A stretch of DNA of 64,000 bases. It comes from Lycium barbarum (Eukaryota; Streptophyta; Magnoliopsida; Solanales; Solanaceae). The stretch spans positions 120,784,124-120,848,123 of the forward strand of contig NC_083347.1 in assembly GCF_019175385.1 (NCBI RefSeq). The letters are read 5' to 3'. The notes under the pieces were generated by a model, which saw only the letters and a program-made list of their open reading frames with translations, had not been told where the DNA came from and did no database searches. The position numbers were made by a program, and so were the translations under genes. Every line of letters begins with the position of its first letter. The first letter of the stretch is position 1. Of this stretch, positions 23,301-34,724 are shown piece after piece.

Positions 23301-23965
23301 CTAGAATGATGTTTACTCATCCTCTTTTGATAGATTATTCATACTTAGTGACAATTTTATTATTCGGTTAAATTTAAAATGACTTGTTTGTAAAAAGATT
23401 TTGCTCAATGGAGAAACAAAATGGTCGATTTTGTGCTTGAACTGGACGAATGGTCTGAATTTTCCCTTTAAATGATGTCGTCAGCCCATAATGGGTAAAC
23501 TCAAACAACTTTGGTAAAGACAGATGTAGGAATGTTTTTTTTTTTAACGGAGTTGTTCCATTTCGTAGTGTTCAGGGGAATTTCCACCCAATGCTCTTCT
23601 TTTTGAAAAATAACATATATAACACAATTTAATTTGTATATGATTTTGGTTATTTCTTAGCTCTATAAATGTAATTTAACTTGTATAGCAGATACCTTTT
23701 GTTATTTATTCCAGATTATTAATCAATATAATTATTAAAAGAGAGTTGACTATATAATATAACTACCTATTGAGTAGCCTAATTGTGCAAATACAATCTG
23801 ACACGGCCAGACAGTACATATATAGGTTAAATTCCTCTTTAATTCATCCTGTAATACAGGGACCTTTAATTTGCAAGAACAAAAGTTCTTGCACTAGCTA
23901 GTACAACATAAACCTTTCAAAAGTAACCAAACTAGCACTAAAGGTGTGCTATTTAGGCCAAATTT
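23301..23965. other. Spacer between protease copies
   Basis: AT-rich, with no gene seen. It parallels about 52,736-53,388 in block B and includes the 3' flank of the intact protease gene. Confidence 0.55.
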
Positions 23966-25672
23966 CTAAACGATGGGATAGGAAGCCGCAGTGGCTATCC
24001 CACAAAGACCACCTTCAGTTCCAATATCCCTTGCAATTTTCATGTAACCATTTTCGCCCCATCTTGTACCCCAAGAATTCTTAATTAGCCAATATTTTGT
24101 ACCCTCTTCATTTGTCCCATAGCCAATTAAGGTAACTGCATGATTAAGTTGGTCATCGCAACTTCCATCGAAAACACCACTTTGGTACAGTTGAAACTCT
24201 TCGGTTACGGTGATACCGACGGAGACGGGCTGCTGCGATACAACTTTTAATAATGCTGATTCGCTCGATGGTAAATTTTCATAACGACTCATTTTTACGG
24301 CCGAGTCAATCCCCTCTTGGACGCTCTTGCACGAATCTTGATATCCCTCGTAAGGGTAGCTGGATTCCAGGGCAATTCCGCCATTTTTTTCGATGAAATC
24401 ATAGGCGGTTGTTATCAAACCACCGTAACAACCGTTGTTTTCGGTTGAGCAATCTAATAGCTCTTGCTCGGACAGTGAAACTAACTTTCCCGTTGATAGT
24501 TTGCTAGCTCCTTCCAAGGCTCCAACCGTTGCAAATGCCCAGCAACATCCTACATTTATACAATCAGTGACTAATAATTAAGTAATTTGAGATAGATTTC
24601 CTATGATAAGCAGTAGTATTTTTGTTCTAATTTTATGTGGCACTATTTCCTTATAAGCTTATCCCAAAAAGATTAACGTTTTTCTAAATTTGAAAAAAAA
24701 AACGGTTTTACCTTTAATGACATTTTTTTATAGCTACAAAATCTCATGACATATTTAAAATGACAAATTTCGAAAATCTTCTTAAACTCCGTATATAATC
24801 AAACAACACTGTATAATCGTAATAAAGCAAATATTTTATAACCTTATAACAATGGTATCTAACCTACTCTAATAGGCTAAACCATATTGATGATGTACTT
24901 AGATTCTTTGTCAATATTATTCCCTCCGTTCCATGACACACTTTGATCGAGCACGAAACTTATCAAAGAAAGAAATACTTTTGAAATTTGTAATTTAAAA
25001 GAAGTCATAGATATTTGTGCAGCTATAAATCATCAAATTAAGAGTAAACTGAGAAGTTCAAAATTAAGTTATTTTAAAAAATAGAAAAATATCATTTTTC
25101 TTAGAACAAACTACATGCGCATAAAGCGGCATAGAGGGAGTATCCGACAAGAAGAGAAAAAGTAAGACCACAACTAGTTAAGCATTTTCTTGAATGGGAA
25201 ATTGTGACTTACCACATTGACCTTGCTGTTTGACGTTAGTGACAGCACCATGCTTTCTCCAATCCATGAAAGATGGAACATCACTCATATTTTCATACTT
25301 GAATGATGAAAATATAGCTGGAGATGATTTTTGAGATTTTGAAGACAGCTTATTAATTCCATGAGTAGTATAGTAGTTTAAGAATTCCTCAGAAGTAAGA
25401 TCAGCAAATTTATTGATGCCTAATTTGTATGGCTTAGTCCCATTTTTGTTAAAAGACTCAATAAATTTCACATTCTCTTTAAATATGTTGAATCTTTTTG
25501 CCTTTTCTGCATCATTTTCATAAGTTTTTCCATGGCGCGCCATCCACAACTCATGTTTTTCTAACATGGATGATGATTCTTGAAGTTTTCGAGAAGTGAC
25601 TTGAGATGCATACATCCCAAAAATCACAAAGAGAACCATAAGTTGTATCTTCCATTCATGAACCAAAGCCAT
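23966..25672 (-). CDS. Papain-family cysteine protease (SAG39/SAG12-like), intact, block A
   Basis: Two exons, 25,672-25,213 and 24,549-23,966, total 1,044 bp = 347 residues plus stop. The intron of 663 bp has a GTAAGT donor and a TGTAG acceptor and splits a glycine codon just before the active site. Residues 1-27 form a hydrophobic signal peptide. The inhibitor propeptide carries a complete ERFNIN series (E56, R60, F64, N67, I71, N75) and GINKFAD (85-91). The mature enzyme probably starts near D131. The oxyanion glutamine Q150, catalytic C156 (in CGCCWAF), H290 and N311 are all present. There is no granulin domain or KDEL tail. Family knowledge places such enzymes in the vacuole or apoplast, often induced in senescence or stress; that role here is inference. 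It is the third member of the local row of protease copies and the only intact one in block A. Confidence 0.92.
24920..25140. mobile_element. Stowaway-like MITE in the protease intron, block A
   Basis: It begins TTCCCTCCGTTCCA and ends ATAGAGGGAG, is bounded by TA on both sides, and is about 221 bp long. The orthologous place in the block B gene (54,283-54,506) has the same element, so it inserted before the duplication. Confidence 0.7.
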
Positions 25673-25775
25673 TATAAGAAAAAGGATTTTTTTTTTTTTT
25701 TTTTGTTGTTGTATGTTAGTTATGAGATATTTTGATTGATAGGTTCACAATGATGTCCATTGGTATATGGGAGGG

Positions 25776-25783
25776 TATATATA
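25776..25783 (-). promoter_or_regulatory. TATA box of protease gene, block A
   Basis: TATATATA lies about 103 bp upstream of the ATG on the minus strand, in a short stretch conserved with the block B gene (where it is TATAAATA). It is consistent with a core promoter. Confidence 0.6.
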
Positions 25784-25799
25784 GGGATCTTCGGAAGGC

Positions 25800-26921
25800 T
25801 GATTTGTGCAAATTTTCTTTTTAGGTCATTATTTAGATTTTGTTTTTATTTTTAAAAGTTGTGCAAATATAGCCTTTGAGACTGATAAACATTAGATTGT
25901 CAAGTCTAACGTCTATAATATTTTAAATCGCAATTTAATATTTTGTCATGAGATTTTCAGTTTGTTCAAAAGAGATCTTCAAATCATGGTATAAAAAATC
26001 TATAAGTTGCAAAAATAAAAATAGAGCCATTTACTAAACAATTTTATATCACAAAAAGGAATAACCAACAAAAATTTCTGGAAATATTACTTTTAAAAAT
26101 TTCCAAGAAAATGGGTCCCGAATTGATGTTGACAATATATGAAGGATGCGTAATTTAACAATTGCATCAAATAGGGAAAGTGATTCTTTATGTTGATAGA
26201 AATATTTGCCTATGGTCCACTTTAACCCCTTTTTTGTCATGGTTTTTTTTTTTTTTAACTCAATATTGTTTCATGCATCTGGAACAAAGAATTCTATTCG
26301 ATTTAACTTCTCCCCGATGATAGGAAATGATATCACATTCCATACCATTTTTTTATGCATATGCATAAAAACCAAGCTCTTTACACACACGCGTATTTAA
26401 ACAAAATATGATTTTCTTGTTAAAAGAAAATCGTAGGAAATGTGCAATATTACTCAAACAGGGTCAAGACAACTACAGAAAAATGTTAGGGGCTTAAATT
26501 TAGATTAAAAAAAATGTTTCGACGACTAAAGAATTTCAATTGACATTTTGTAATATTAGACACCATTCCTTTTAACGATATTTTCCTCTCGACTTTCACA
26601 ATGTCTTATTCATTTACTATGCAAAAGTTTTAAACTTTACTTCAACATTAAACTGATTTTCAACTAGTCACACTAATATTTTTGTTCAGAATCACTATTA
26701 ATAAATCAATTTGGCATCTTAAGCTTTGTGATTAGTAAATACAGTCATATAAAATAGAAAGGTTATCAAGGTTGAGATGAGATGGATATGATCCATTCAC
26801 CCTTCACAAGAGGTCTCGGGTTCAAGCCCTAAGAATGAATTAAATCATGAGAAATTGACATAAATAACCGCCGATCAAAATAATAACCAACAAATGTATA
26901 TATTTGTTTATTAGTGTGTAA

Positions 26922-26955
<34 letters not shown>

Positions 26956-27370
26956 ACTAGCAAATTCAATTATTTTTGGCCAACTGGCTAAATGTGTAAC
27001 TTGCCCTTAAATCATGCAAGGGAAAGCTTACCCTTTTAATGAGCCTTACAAAATACGAATCTTTATTAGTCGAGTCCCCAAAACTGATACTGGACATCAC
27101 ATGGGAAACCAGAAAATATAAAATTGAAAGCAGAAAAGGGCAGAAATTGCCCCTGTACTTTATGCTGAGGGGTATTTTTGCCCTCCTTCAATAGTTCAAC
27201 TACTTTTTCCCCTTGCTGTTATCAAAAGATGTCATTTTTTCCCTCTCAGCTAACGGAATCTTAAGAAAGAAATCCAAAAATCCATATAAAAAAAGGACAA
27301 AAGTGTTCTATCGATATAGCTTAGGGGCAATTTTGACCCTTTCCAATTGTCTCAACCTACTCCTTTGGCT
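25800..27370. other. Upstream intergenic region of protease gene, block A
   Basis: AT-rich and collinear with about 55,160-55,498 plus 56,645-57,880 of block B. It contains the empty target site TGACAATATA (26,130-26,139) of the block B MULE-like element and a (TA)n run at about 26,925-26,951. Near 26,770-26,850 a tRNA-like stretch has a good B-box word (GGTTCAAGCCC), probably a SINE relic present in both blocks. No gene is seen. Confidence 0.55.
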
Positions 27371-27374
27371 TTTA

Positions 27375-27638
27375 CTTTCTCCATTCCATAATAAGTGACT
27401 TTTTAAGTTTTTCATTTTATTTCAAAATAAGTGGTGCTTTAGGATTTCAAGAAGAAATTGATCTTCTTCTTCTAAAATGACCCTTCTTTACATAATCAAG
27501 AATCATTAAGCTTTTTTTTTTTCTAAGCATTTAATTAGGGGGTAAGTTAGTAAAAACGCCCCTAATTTTTTAGGAGTAAACACTTTCTTAAAGGATGTGC
27601 ATAAGCCTAAAAAGTTACTTATTATGAAATGGAGGGAG
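27375..27638. mobile_element. Stowaway-like MITE, 264 bp (block A only)
   Basis: Inverted ends (left CTTTCTCCATTCCATAATAA; the right end reversed reads CTCCCTCCATTTCATAATAA) are bounded by TA at 27,373-27,374 and 27,639-27,640. Block B shows the uninterrupted site at 57,887-57,888. Confidence 0.85.
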
Positions 27639-27897
27639 TAGTTTTCTTTTCCTTCTCTTTTTCTTCGCAAATTTCCTCTCAGCTAAACTCTATCAACGTA
27701 AAATACACAAGCCATTTTGGCCCTTTTCAGAAGAGAAAGGGGTAGCACTTTATTCGTCAATACAATTTCCTGGCATTGCCGTACATCAATCTATTTTTCC
27801 TTTTTGCGTGTAAATTGGTGATTCTATTGGTCCAAATTCCACAAAGAAGTCAGTCGTCTTTGTGTTGATCTAATCAACATGAATGTGAAAAAACTTA

Positions 27898-28136
27898 AGA
27901 GCACGTTTGAATTGGCTTATAAGTTGTTAAAAACAATTTATAATATGTTTTTTTTTTTTAGTGTTTGGCTGGCCAGCTTAAAGCCATTTTATGCTTAAAA
28001 TAAGCCAAAATTTTTTTTTTGATCCATTTAGCTTATCTTATCTAAAGCAGCTTATAAGCCTAAGATGAGCTACCCCAACTTTTTTATTTCTTTTTTTGCT
28101 TATAAGCTGTTTTTTTAACCCCATTCAAACATACTC
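27898..28136. mobile_element. MITE with 3 bp TTA target repeat, 239 bp (block A only)
   Basis: Left end AGAGCACGTTTGAATTGG and reversed right end GAGTATGTTTGAATGGGG are similar inverted repeats with internal GCTTATAAG words. TTA (or CTTA) flanks both sides, which suggests a PIF/Harbinger-like group. Block B has the empty site at 58,295-58,297. Confidence 0.7.
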
Positions 28137-28229
28137 TTACTTTTGGTCAAGTCTAGAGAACTTTATTTCTCCTCTCTCTTTTTCCTTAGTAAATTATACA
28201 AAAGTTCATTTTATTAGTTATACCTAAAA

Positions 28230-28485
28230 AAATATTTTTTTGGTCACAATTTATGTGAAAGTGTTTGACTATGCATAGAGAGTAAAAATGAAAAGACGAC
28301 TTCTTTAACTTGTGGTCTAAAAGAAATATATATTTTTGTGTGGCTATAAATCATCTCATTAATGGTAAAATGAAAATTTTAAAATTAAATTGCTATTAAA
28401 TATTGAAAGACATTATTCTTTTCGGACTGACTAAAATGTAAAGAGTGTCACATAAATTGGGCCGGACGGATATACAGCTTTAAGG
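28230..28485. mobile_element. Old Stowaway-like MITE relic, shared by both blocks
   Basis: A stretch with the common GTCACATAAATTGGG / GGACGGATATA end, matched by 58,404-58,640. It inserted before the duplication. The left terminus is decayed. Confidence 0.45.
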
Positions 28486-28702
28486 CATTGCTGGTTTGTA
28501 TATATCAAGTTACTCCATTATTCTAAGAGTTTGAGTTTTATATACCATTAATGCAAATAATTTTTACACCATTAGATCATTCAAAAGAATATCTATAGGC
28601 ACACCGAACAATAAAGCTAGAAAAATTTATATGATGTTATAATCAACTTAACCTAATAGTGTAAAAAACAAATGTTTATACACGCCCAATAGAACTTAAA
28701 AA

Positions 28703-29064
28703 TGTTGCTTTTCTTCTTGAATAAACTATACGCCAATTTACTGGATGCTTTCGTTGCGCAAATTGCGCAACTGTGAAAGGAGAAAAAAAATGATCCAATT
28801 TCTAAAAGCTGAAGGGACTTGTTTTGGAAATTGTGTAGAAAATTTCATTCCTGTTGTAAACATTAATATGTATTTCCATTGGACATGGAGACCAAGTTTG
28901 CTTGGCAACCAAGAAACTTGGCCACCAAGTTTGATGTTGCTTGGCCATGAAGCTAATATTTCCCCTTTGATATTGTAGTTCATTTGTGAAGATTATATAC
29001 AATCAGTTTCTCCCTGTATGCTTTTCTTTCATGTATTTACTTTATAATCTTTATTTTATAATAT
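28703..29064 (+). repeat. Copia LTR, about 362 bp, block A
   Basis: Starts TGTTGCTTTTCTTC and ends just before a primer site GTTATCAGCACGAG. It contains repeated TTGGCCACCAAG / TTGCTTGGC words. The same LTR is at 59,758-60,118, where the end reads ATAACA before CGTTATCAGCACGAG. The left border is inferred from the TG and from the length match between blocks. Confidence 0.55.
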
Positions 29065-29078
29065 GTTATCAGCACGAG
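29065..29078 (+). other. Copia primer binding site, block A
   Basis: GTTATCAGCACGAG, a primer site word common in this group of plant copia elements. It also occurs at 60,120-60,133 in block B. Confidence 0.7.
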
Positions 29079-29192
29079 ATTCTGTCATTTTGAATATTTA
29101 CTTTAAAAGATTGTTACTTATTTTACTACTTGTCAAAGGGTCAAATATTTTCATTATACGAGTAGCATCAAGGTTTTCTAGCAACTATTATA

Positions 29193-29442
29193 GAGTCCGG
29201 AGCCTAAAGGGTATAAAAATACACGGTTTTTACCAAAAGGAAACGTTTAAAAATTATTATACCAAAAGGGGTATATCGTGGGCTGATCCACAATATACCC
29301 CAAATTTTTTTTTAAATTGTCAGACTGAAACGAAAAAAAAAAAAAATTAATTTACTTGTATAACGTGGACTGATCCACGTTATACAATATAAATTGTATA
29401 ACGTGGAATTGTATAACGTGGATCAGTCCACGTTATACAAGT
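29193..29442 (+). repeat. MULE left terminal inverted repeat with palindromes
   Basis: Pairs with 34,362-34,590 reversed. It contains palindromes of the form GTATAACGTGGAC-TG-ATCCACGTTATAC, with an extra partial unit compared with the right end. Confidence 0.85.
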
Positions 29443-30303
29443 TATATGTTAACTTGGGCTGATCCTTCTGCCCTAAAATATTTCTATCTTTCGCCGCTTT
29501 GTTCTCTTCATTCTCTCCCATTCTCCTCCATTCCAAATACTTACAGAACCTCCATCTTCTTCTCCTTTTGCTTCTCCTCTATTTGTTTTTTAAACCCTAC
29601 AATACAGTCTAATTTTTGGAGCAACTTCTTCATCTTTATCTATTATTGCTATTTAAATTAAGGTATTTTTTCTAACTCATATAATATTGTATATTTATAA
29701 TAGATATAGATCTGTTTGTCTTATATATCTTAATTGTTATTTTTTATTTGTGTTATTTAATACGTTTGTGTTATTTTAATTTGAACTTAAAATATGATTG
29801 TTAGAAGCATTATTATATAAAAGGTCCGATTTGTTTAGTAGCACTTTTGAAGAAATTTGTTGTTATGTTGCTGTTATTTTTGTGGATTGTTATATAAAAG
29901 ATCTGAATAACTAAATAATATATTTTGTTATGGATTGTTATGTTGCTGTTATTTTTGTTAGGTTTGTGGATGTTTGTAAAACGTGGACTGATCCACGTTA
30001 TACAAAATATATTGTATAACGTGGATCGATCCACGTTTTACAAGTATAGATCACTATCTTAAAACATTGTGGAACAGTGGATATTGCCAATAATGGACCG
30101 ATGATGACATTTTCGGTACAGGAGAAAAGAATTGTGAAATGTGTCATAAAGAATCGAATTTTTTTTCCTCCCATTTTGTGAATGTTGCTTTGTTTGATGT
30201 ATTTATGCATTACCATAGTAATTTATGACTGCAGAACCTGTAATTTCTTCCCTATGCTCGGAAGTTTGGCATAATTGTGAAACGTGGACAGTTCCACGTT
30301 ATT

Positions 30304-30390
30304 CAATATATTTTGTTATGGATTGTTATACAATATATTTTGTTATGGATTGTTATACAATATATTTTGTTATGGATTTTTATATAATAT
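30304..30390. repeat. Three tandem 27 bp units before the PMD ORF
   Basis: The unit CAATATATTTTGTTATGG plus ATTGTTATA repeats at 30,304, 30,331 and 30,358 inside the presumed 5' UTR intron of the MULE PMD gene. Confidence 0.85.
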
Positions 30391-30456
30391 ATTTTTTTAA
30401 TAGTGAGTTACTCCAAATAACTTGATCTGGACTTCATTTTTTTTTTTATATAAGGT

Positions 30457-31072
30457 ATGGAGTTTCCACGGGTATGCGTACATCCGGGGCCAGAAGTGTA
30501 CGATGTGTTAACACTCCAGGAGAAGCATCGATCAGAGGCTGTGTGGGATGGTTCCTTGAGAGGACCGACCGGATGCTTGTTTCCTCGCCGCGCGGATACT
30601 GAATTTTGGAAGCATGTGAGGCGTCATCCTTTTCATCCTCGCATCCTTGACTACTTTGGCCAGTGTGGATTTAGGGGAGTAATAGAGGTAGGATGTGTAT
30701 CATATGATTGGGCAGTCATCACTGCACTTATAGAGAGATGGCGTCCTGAGACGCACACCTTTCATCTGCGTACAGGTGAGGCGACCATCACATTACAAGA
30801 TATCGAGGTCATGTTTGGCTTGGTTGTTGATGGTTATCCCTTGAATAATCTTAATGCTAGATATATAGATATTGGTGGGTGGCAACAATTGATCCATCTA
30901 GGTTTGGGCTTGGGAGCGCATTATACCGATGCAGCCACCATGCAGGGCTCTTCCGCCACACACGGCTCTTGCACGAAGGTGGACTCATCGTAAATCCCAC
31001 GAAAATGAGGCACGTGATGTTTTACCCATATGTAGGGATGTATTGGACAACCTAATAGATGGCCAGGTATTG
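30457..31072 (+). pseudogene. Transposon-borne plant mobile domain protein, damaged
   Basis: An ATG 2 bp after a strong acceptor (T-rich, ATATAAG) opens 178 residues with clear PMD blocks: DYFGQCGFRGVIEVG, then DWAVITALIERWRPETHTFH and TITLQDIEVMFGL. After about residue 150 the PMD middle is missing. Out of frame, 30,965-31,072 encodes RRWTHRKSH, then [17 protein letters not shown], the equivalent of the consensus RDQLDNL region. So there is an internal deletion plus a frameshift; the frame itself ends at 30,993. PMD proteins are known both as host silencing factors (MAIN/MAIL1) and as passengers of Gypsy and Mutator-like elements; the role in transposition is not known. It is unlikely to work as it stands, though a short N-terminal product could be made. 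Confidence 0.75.
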
Positions 31073-31120
31073 TATCATAATTATGGTTGTTAATGGCGTT
31101 TTGATAGAATAGTTACGCTT

Positions 31121-31465
31121 ATGTGTAATTTATTTCTTCGAAGTCCTGATATATTTAGCAATCATATCAGTATAGCCACACTTGACATGTATGCAACTGT
31201 TGAACGCTCTACTAATGTTGAAGCACCCACTGACGATGAGCTTGATATTCGGGGTACTACGTATCTTCCTGCTATGAATATTGGGCTTCAAAGAGGTACA
31301 CTTCAACAAGAAACAATGGTAGTAGTTGGTAGCCAGTCACATAACTTTGGTTGGACTATGCAGAGCTGTGATATTCCTGGACCGAGTAGTGCTCCAGATA
31401 CAACTGAATTAGATGGCGGGAGTATAGTTCGATATCACCCTACTCAAGTAGAGTCATTTACATAA
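31121..31465 (+). other. ORF of unknown function between PMD and transposase
   Basis: An open frame of 114 residues with an acidic patch (EAPTDDELD) and no family that I recognise. It may be a variable upstream exon of the transposase or a PMD tail. It is followed by a stop three codons after VESFT and by AT-rich DNA with a repeated ATGTTATTTAGTTCTCATG stretch (about 31,550 and 31,678). No clear splice partner is visible. Confidence 0.3.
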
Positions 31466-31869
31466 AGGTAAATATAACGATATTTTATGAAAACTTTCTC
31501 ATTTACGTTCTATTCAATGTCTTTGTGCGTTTAACCATCACAAGAATACAACATATTATTTAGTTCTCATGTACTATTTTATAATATAACTTTCAGGATA
31601 ACTATGTAAATTATTATACTGCAAATTCTAACTAACCTCTTTCATTGTTCATCCATGGAAAATAAAAAGAATACAACATGTTATTTAGTTCTCATGTACT
31701 ATTTTTATAATATAACTTTATTTTTATTTTTCATTTTGTAATCGGCATGTTATTTTGATTATTTTTTATTTTTTAATTTGTCCTTGGGGTTAATATAATC
31801 TTTTTAAATTTTAATTTTATTTATTTATGTAGGTGTAACGATTTTGAAGAAAACCCCGTGTTGACTTAG

Positions 31870-33993
31870 CTCACACAAATTGTGAGCAATAACGACGTAG
31901 CTAATGATCACTCCGATAAGTCAGATAGTGATATCCCATTAGATCACACAGAAACTGACGATGATCACTCATCTGATGGTGATGGTCATTCTTATGAAGA
32001 CATTACTACTCCGAGTGATGGTAACGTTAGCTACCATTCTAATGCGATTCCATATTTGGACAACACAGAAGAAGGCCCGGATGATTTTGCCTTCATGAGA
32101 GATGACGGTCCAATTCGATCTACACTTTGGGATTGTAATAAACCTGAATTTATCAGATCAGGTTAGTATGGTGACAATGAATATTCTTTTTATTTGTTGG
32201 ACCATTTTGAAGGGGTTGATAATTTTCCTTGTACTATGCAATTAGGTAGGTTATTTCAGAACAAGCAGGAAATGAAAGGCGCAGTGAGACTATATTGTCT
32301 CAAAGAAAAGAAAGAGTTCATTTGTGATCAGTCCAAAGGTAAATTTTGGAGGGTTATTTGCAAGCGTCATATGTTGGGGTGTGAGTGGATGATCCGTTTT
32401 AGAGAAATTTCAAGTGGTATGTGGAAGGCAGGCAAAGCGGATCTCCACCACAGTTGTCTGACGGATGATTACAGAAAGGATCATTCCAATTTGAACAGTC
32501 ACCTAATTGCTACTACGTTGATACCATATATTATGGTCGATCCATACATCAGTATTAAGTCAGTTCAGCAAAAAATAAAAGGATTGCATTTGTTTACTCC
32601 TAGTTATAGAAAAGCACAAAAGGGGCGTAAGAAAGCTATTGAAATGATATTTGGTGATTTTGAAACCTCTTTCAAGACATTGCCCCGATACATGGCTGCC
32701 TTAAAATATTTCAATCCGGGGACCGTTGTTGAGTGGGAGCACCAATCAACTACAATGCAAGGTGAACACATCTTCAAGTTTCTGTTCTGGGCTTATAAAC
32801 CAAGCATCGATGGATTCAAAAGTTGCAGGCCTGTCATCTCAATAGACGGTACTCATCTGTACGGTAAGTATGAGATGAAACTGCTAATTGCTGTTGGAAT
32901 TGATGCAAACAATAACATTTTTCCACTTGCATATGCTATTGTTGCACGTGAGAGCTTTGAGTCCTGGACGTGGTTCCTTGTGTTGTTATGGAGACATATT
33001 GTTCGTGAGAGACAAGGAATTGGACTTATTTCTGACCGTCATCAAGGAATCTTGCAATGTGTCCAAACACATGATTGGTTACAACCACCATCCACACACC
33101 ATAGGTTTTGCGTTCGGCATTTGAAAAGCAACTTCAATAAAAAGTTCCTCAGTAGTGACCTTGAGAAGCTAATGTGGTTGGCGGCTACAGAGCACCAGAA
33201 GAAGAAGTATAAAATGAGGATGGAACAAATCAAAACAATGTCATCTCCAGCGTATTTGTGGTTAAAAGCTCTTCCGGAGGAAAAATGGACATTGCATAAG
33301 GACAACGGTCATAGATGGGGGGCTATGACAACGAATGTCTCCGAATCTTATAACGGTTTATTGAAGAAAGCTCGTGGATTGCGCGTTACTGCCATGGTCC
33401 GTTATACGTTTAAAAATCTTGTTGATCGGTTTGTTGAGAGAAGCACCCTTGCTGATTTGTTGATTGCGGATAAAAAGTTTTGGCCGCGCGCTGTTGAAAA
33501 GAAGTTTGATGAATACTGGGAGAGGTCCCTAAAGCATACTGACATGCAGCAATACAATGCAACTGAAGGGATCTTTGAGATTCTAACATTTGCACACGAA
33601 GGTAAGGGCGGAAATATACATAAAGTCTCTGCTGAAGGGAAAAAGTGTTCGTGTGGAAAGTGGAGAAACTACCATATGCCATGTTCACATGCAATTAAAT
33701 TTTGTGATATTCGCGGAATTCAACCAAAGACCTATGTTAACAAGTACTACAGTTGCAGGTTTTATAAGCAAACGTACAGTGGAAAATTTTCACCGTTGGG
33801 TGATGAGGCATATTGGCCACCTTCTCCCTTCAGTTTAATTGCAAACACTGAATACGAGCGAACTTCAGGAGCGCGGAGTACAACTAGAACGAGGAATGAA
33901 ATGGATATAGCTCCGGCTCGCATGGCTAGAAAGTGTAGTACGTGCAAGCAAACAGGTCATAACAAGAATCGCTGCCCCAATAGAAATCAGTAG
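31870..33993 (+). pseudogene. MURA-type MULE transposase, nearly intact
   Basis: An acidic N-terminal part (SDKSDSDIP, DHTETDDDHSSDGDG) lies at 31,882-32,163, probably an internal exon after an acceptor near 31,869. In the same frame, past one TAG at 32,164-32,166, 599 residues run to 33,993: a MuDR DNA-binding region (about 15-95), the DDE catalytic core with D218 (ISIDGTH), D281 (LISDRH) and E384 (NVSESYN), a SWIM zinc finger (C485, C487, C497, H499) and a C-terminal zinc knuckle (C581, C584, H589, C594). The catalytic set is complete. The first ATG in this stretch lies after the TAG, within the DNA-binding region. The single TAG is either a recent null mutation, a site of readthrough, or evidence that I placed an exon wrongly. 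Confidence 0.85.
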
Positions 33994-34361
33994 TTGTTGT
34001 TGCTTGTTGGTTTTTATGTTTTTTCTTAACTTGTACAATTGTTGTTTCTTTATGTACTCTTCCAAGAATATATAACATGTCTTGTGCAGTTTAATAGTTA
34101 GTATGTAATTTAACATTTACCATTCAGTTAATGTGTGACGTTTATTTAACTTATATTTAATTTTTTATTTCTGTTCGCATATATAACACATTTAATTATT
34201 TGCATGTGTTAAAATATTTATTTGAGTTAATTATGCTTTAAAAATTTAAAAAATCAATAAATTTTTTTTATTAAAAACATAACCGAATATGATTTAAATC
34301 TAGGCAACGTCTTATAGAGTGATTATTTGGAAAACGGAAAAAATTTGCGGAAAATTAATTT

Positions 34362-34590
34362 ACTTGTATAACGTGGACTGATCCACGTTATACAATATAA
34401 ATTGTATAAAGTGGATCAGTCCACGTTATACAAGTAAATTTTTTTTTTTTTGTTTCAGTCTGACAATTTTAAAAAAAAATTGGGGTATATCATGGATCAG
34501 CCCACGATATACCCCTTTTGGTATAATAGTTTTTAAATGTTCCCTTTTGGTAAAGATCGTGTATTTTTATACCCTTTAGGCTCCGGACTC
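34362..34590 (-). repeat. MULE right terminal inverted repeat
   Basis: Reverse complement of the left repeat, with a few substitutions and length changes in the A/T tract. It includes two copies of the GTGGAYYRRTCCAC-type palindrome. Confidence 0.85.
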
Positions 34591-34724
34591 AACTATTATA
34601 CGTGCCAAATCTTGTCAATCATGAAAATTGTATTACTGGAAATTACCTTGAGTATTATATGTCCTATTTACATGTGATTATTTAACTTTATGAAATTTCA
34701 AGGCTCAGAATCTTACGTACCGAA

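Larger units (their letters stand above)
29193..34590 (+). mobile_element. Autonomous-type Mutator-like element (MULE) carrying PMD and transposase genes, 5.4 kb
   Basis: Long terminal inverted repeats start GAGTCCGGAGCCTAAAGG at both ends (about 250 bp left, 229 bp right). A perfect 10 bp target repeat AACTATTATA flanks it (29,183-29,192 and 34,591-34,600). Block B keeps the single-copy empty site at 60,239-60,248. It carries a CT-rich leader with a likely 5' UTR intron (about 29,661-30,454), a PMD ORF and a MURA-type transposase. It landed in the leader of the old copia element. The insertion is younger than the block duplication. Confidence 0.93.

Noticed and set aside
26770..26850. Possible tRNA gene (B-box GGTTCAAGCCC)
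   Set aside because: No matching acceptor or anticodon arm. It looks like a SINE relic and occurs in both blocks.
32888..33947. Several ORFs on other frames and on the minus strand inside the transposase region
   Set aside because: They overlap the 599-residue transposase frame, which has clear domains. They are shadows.
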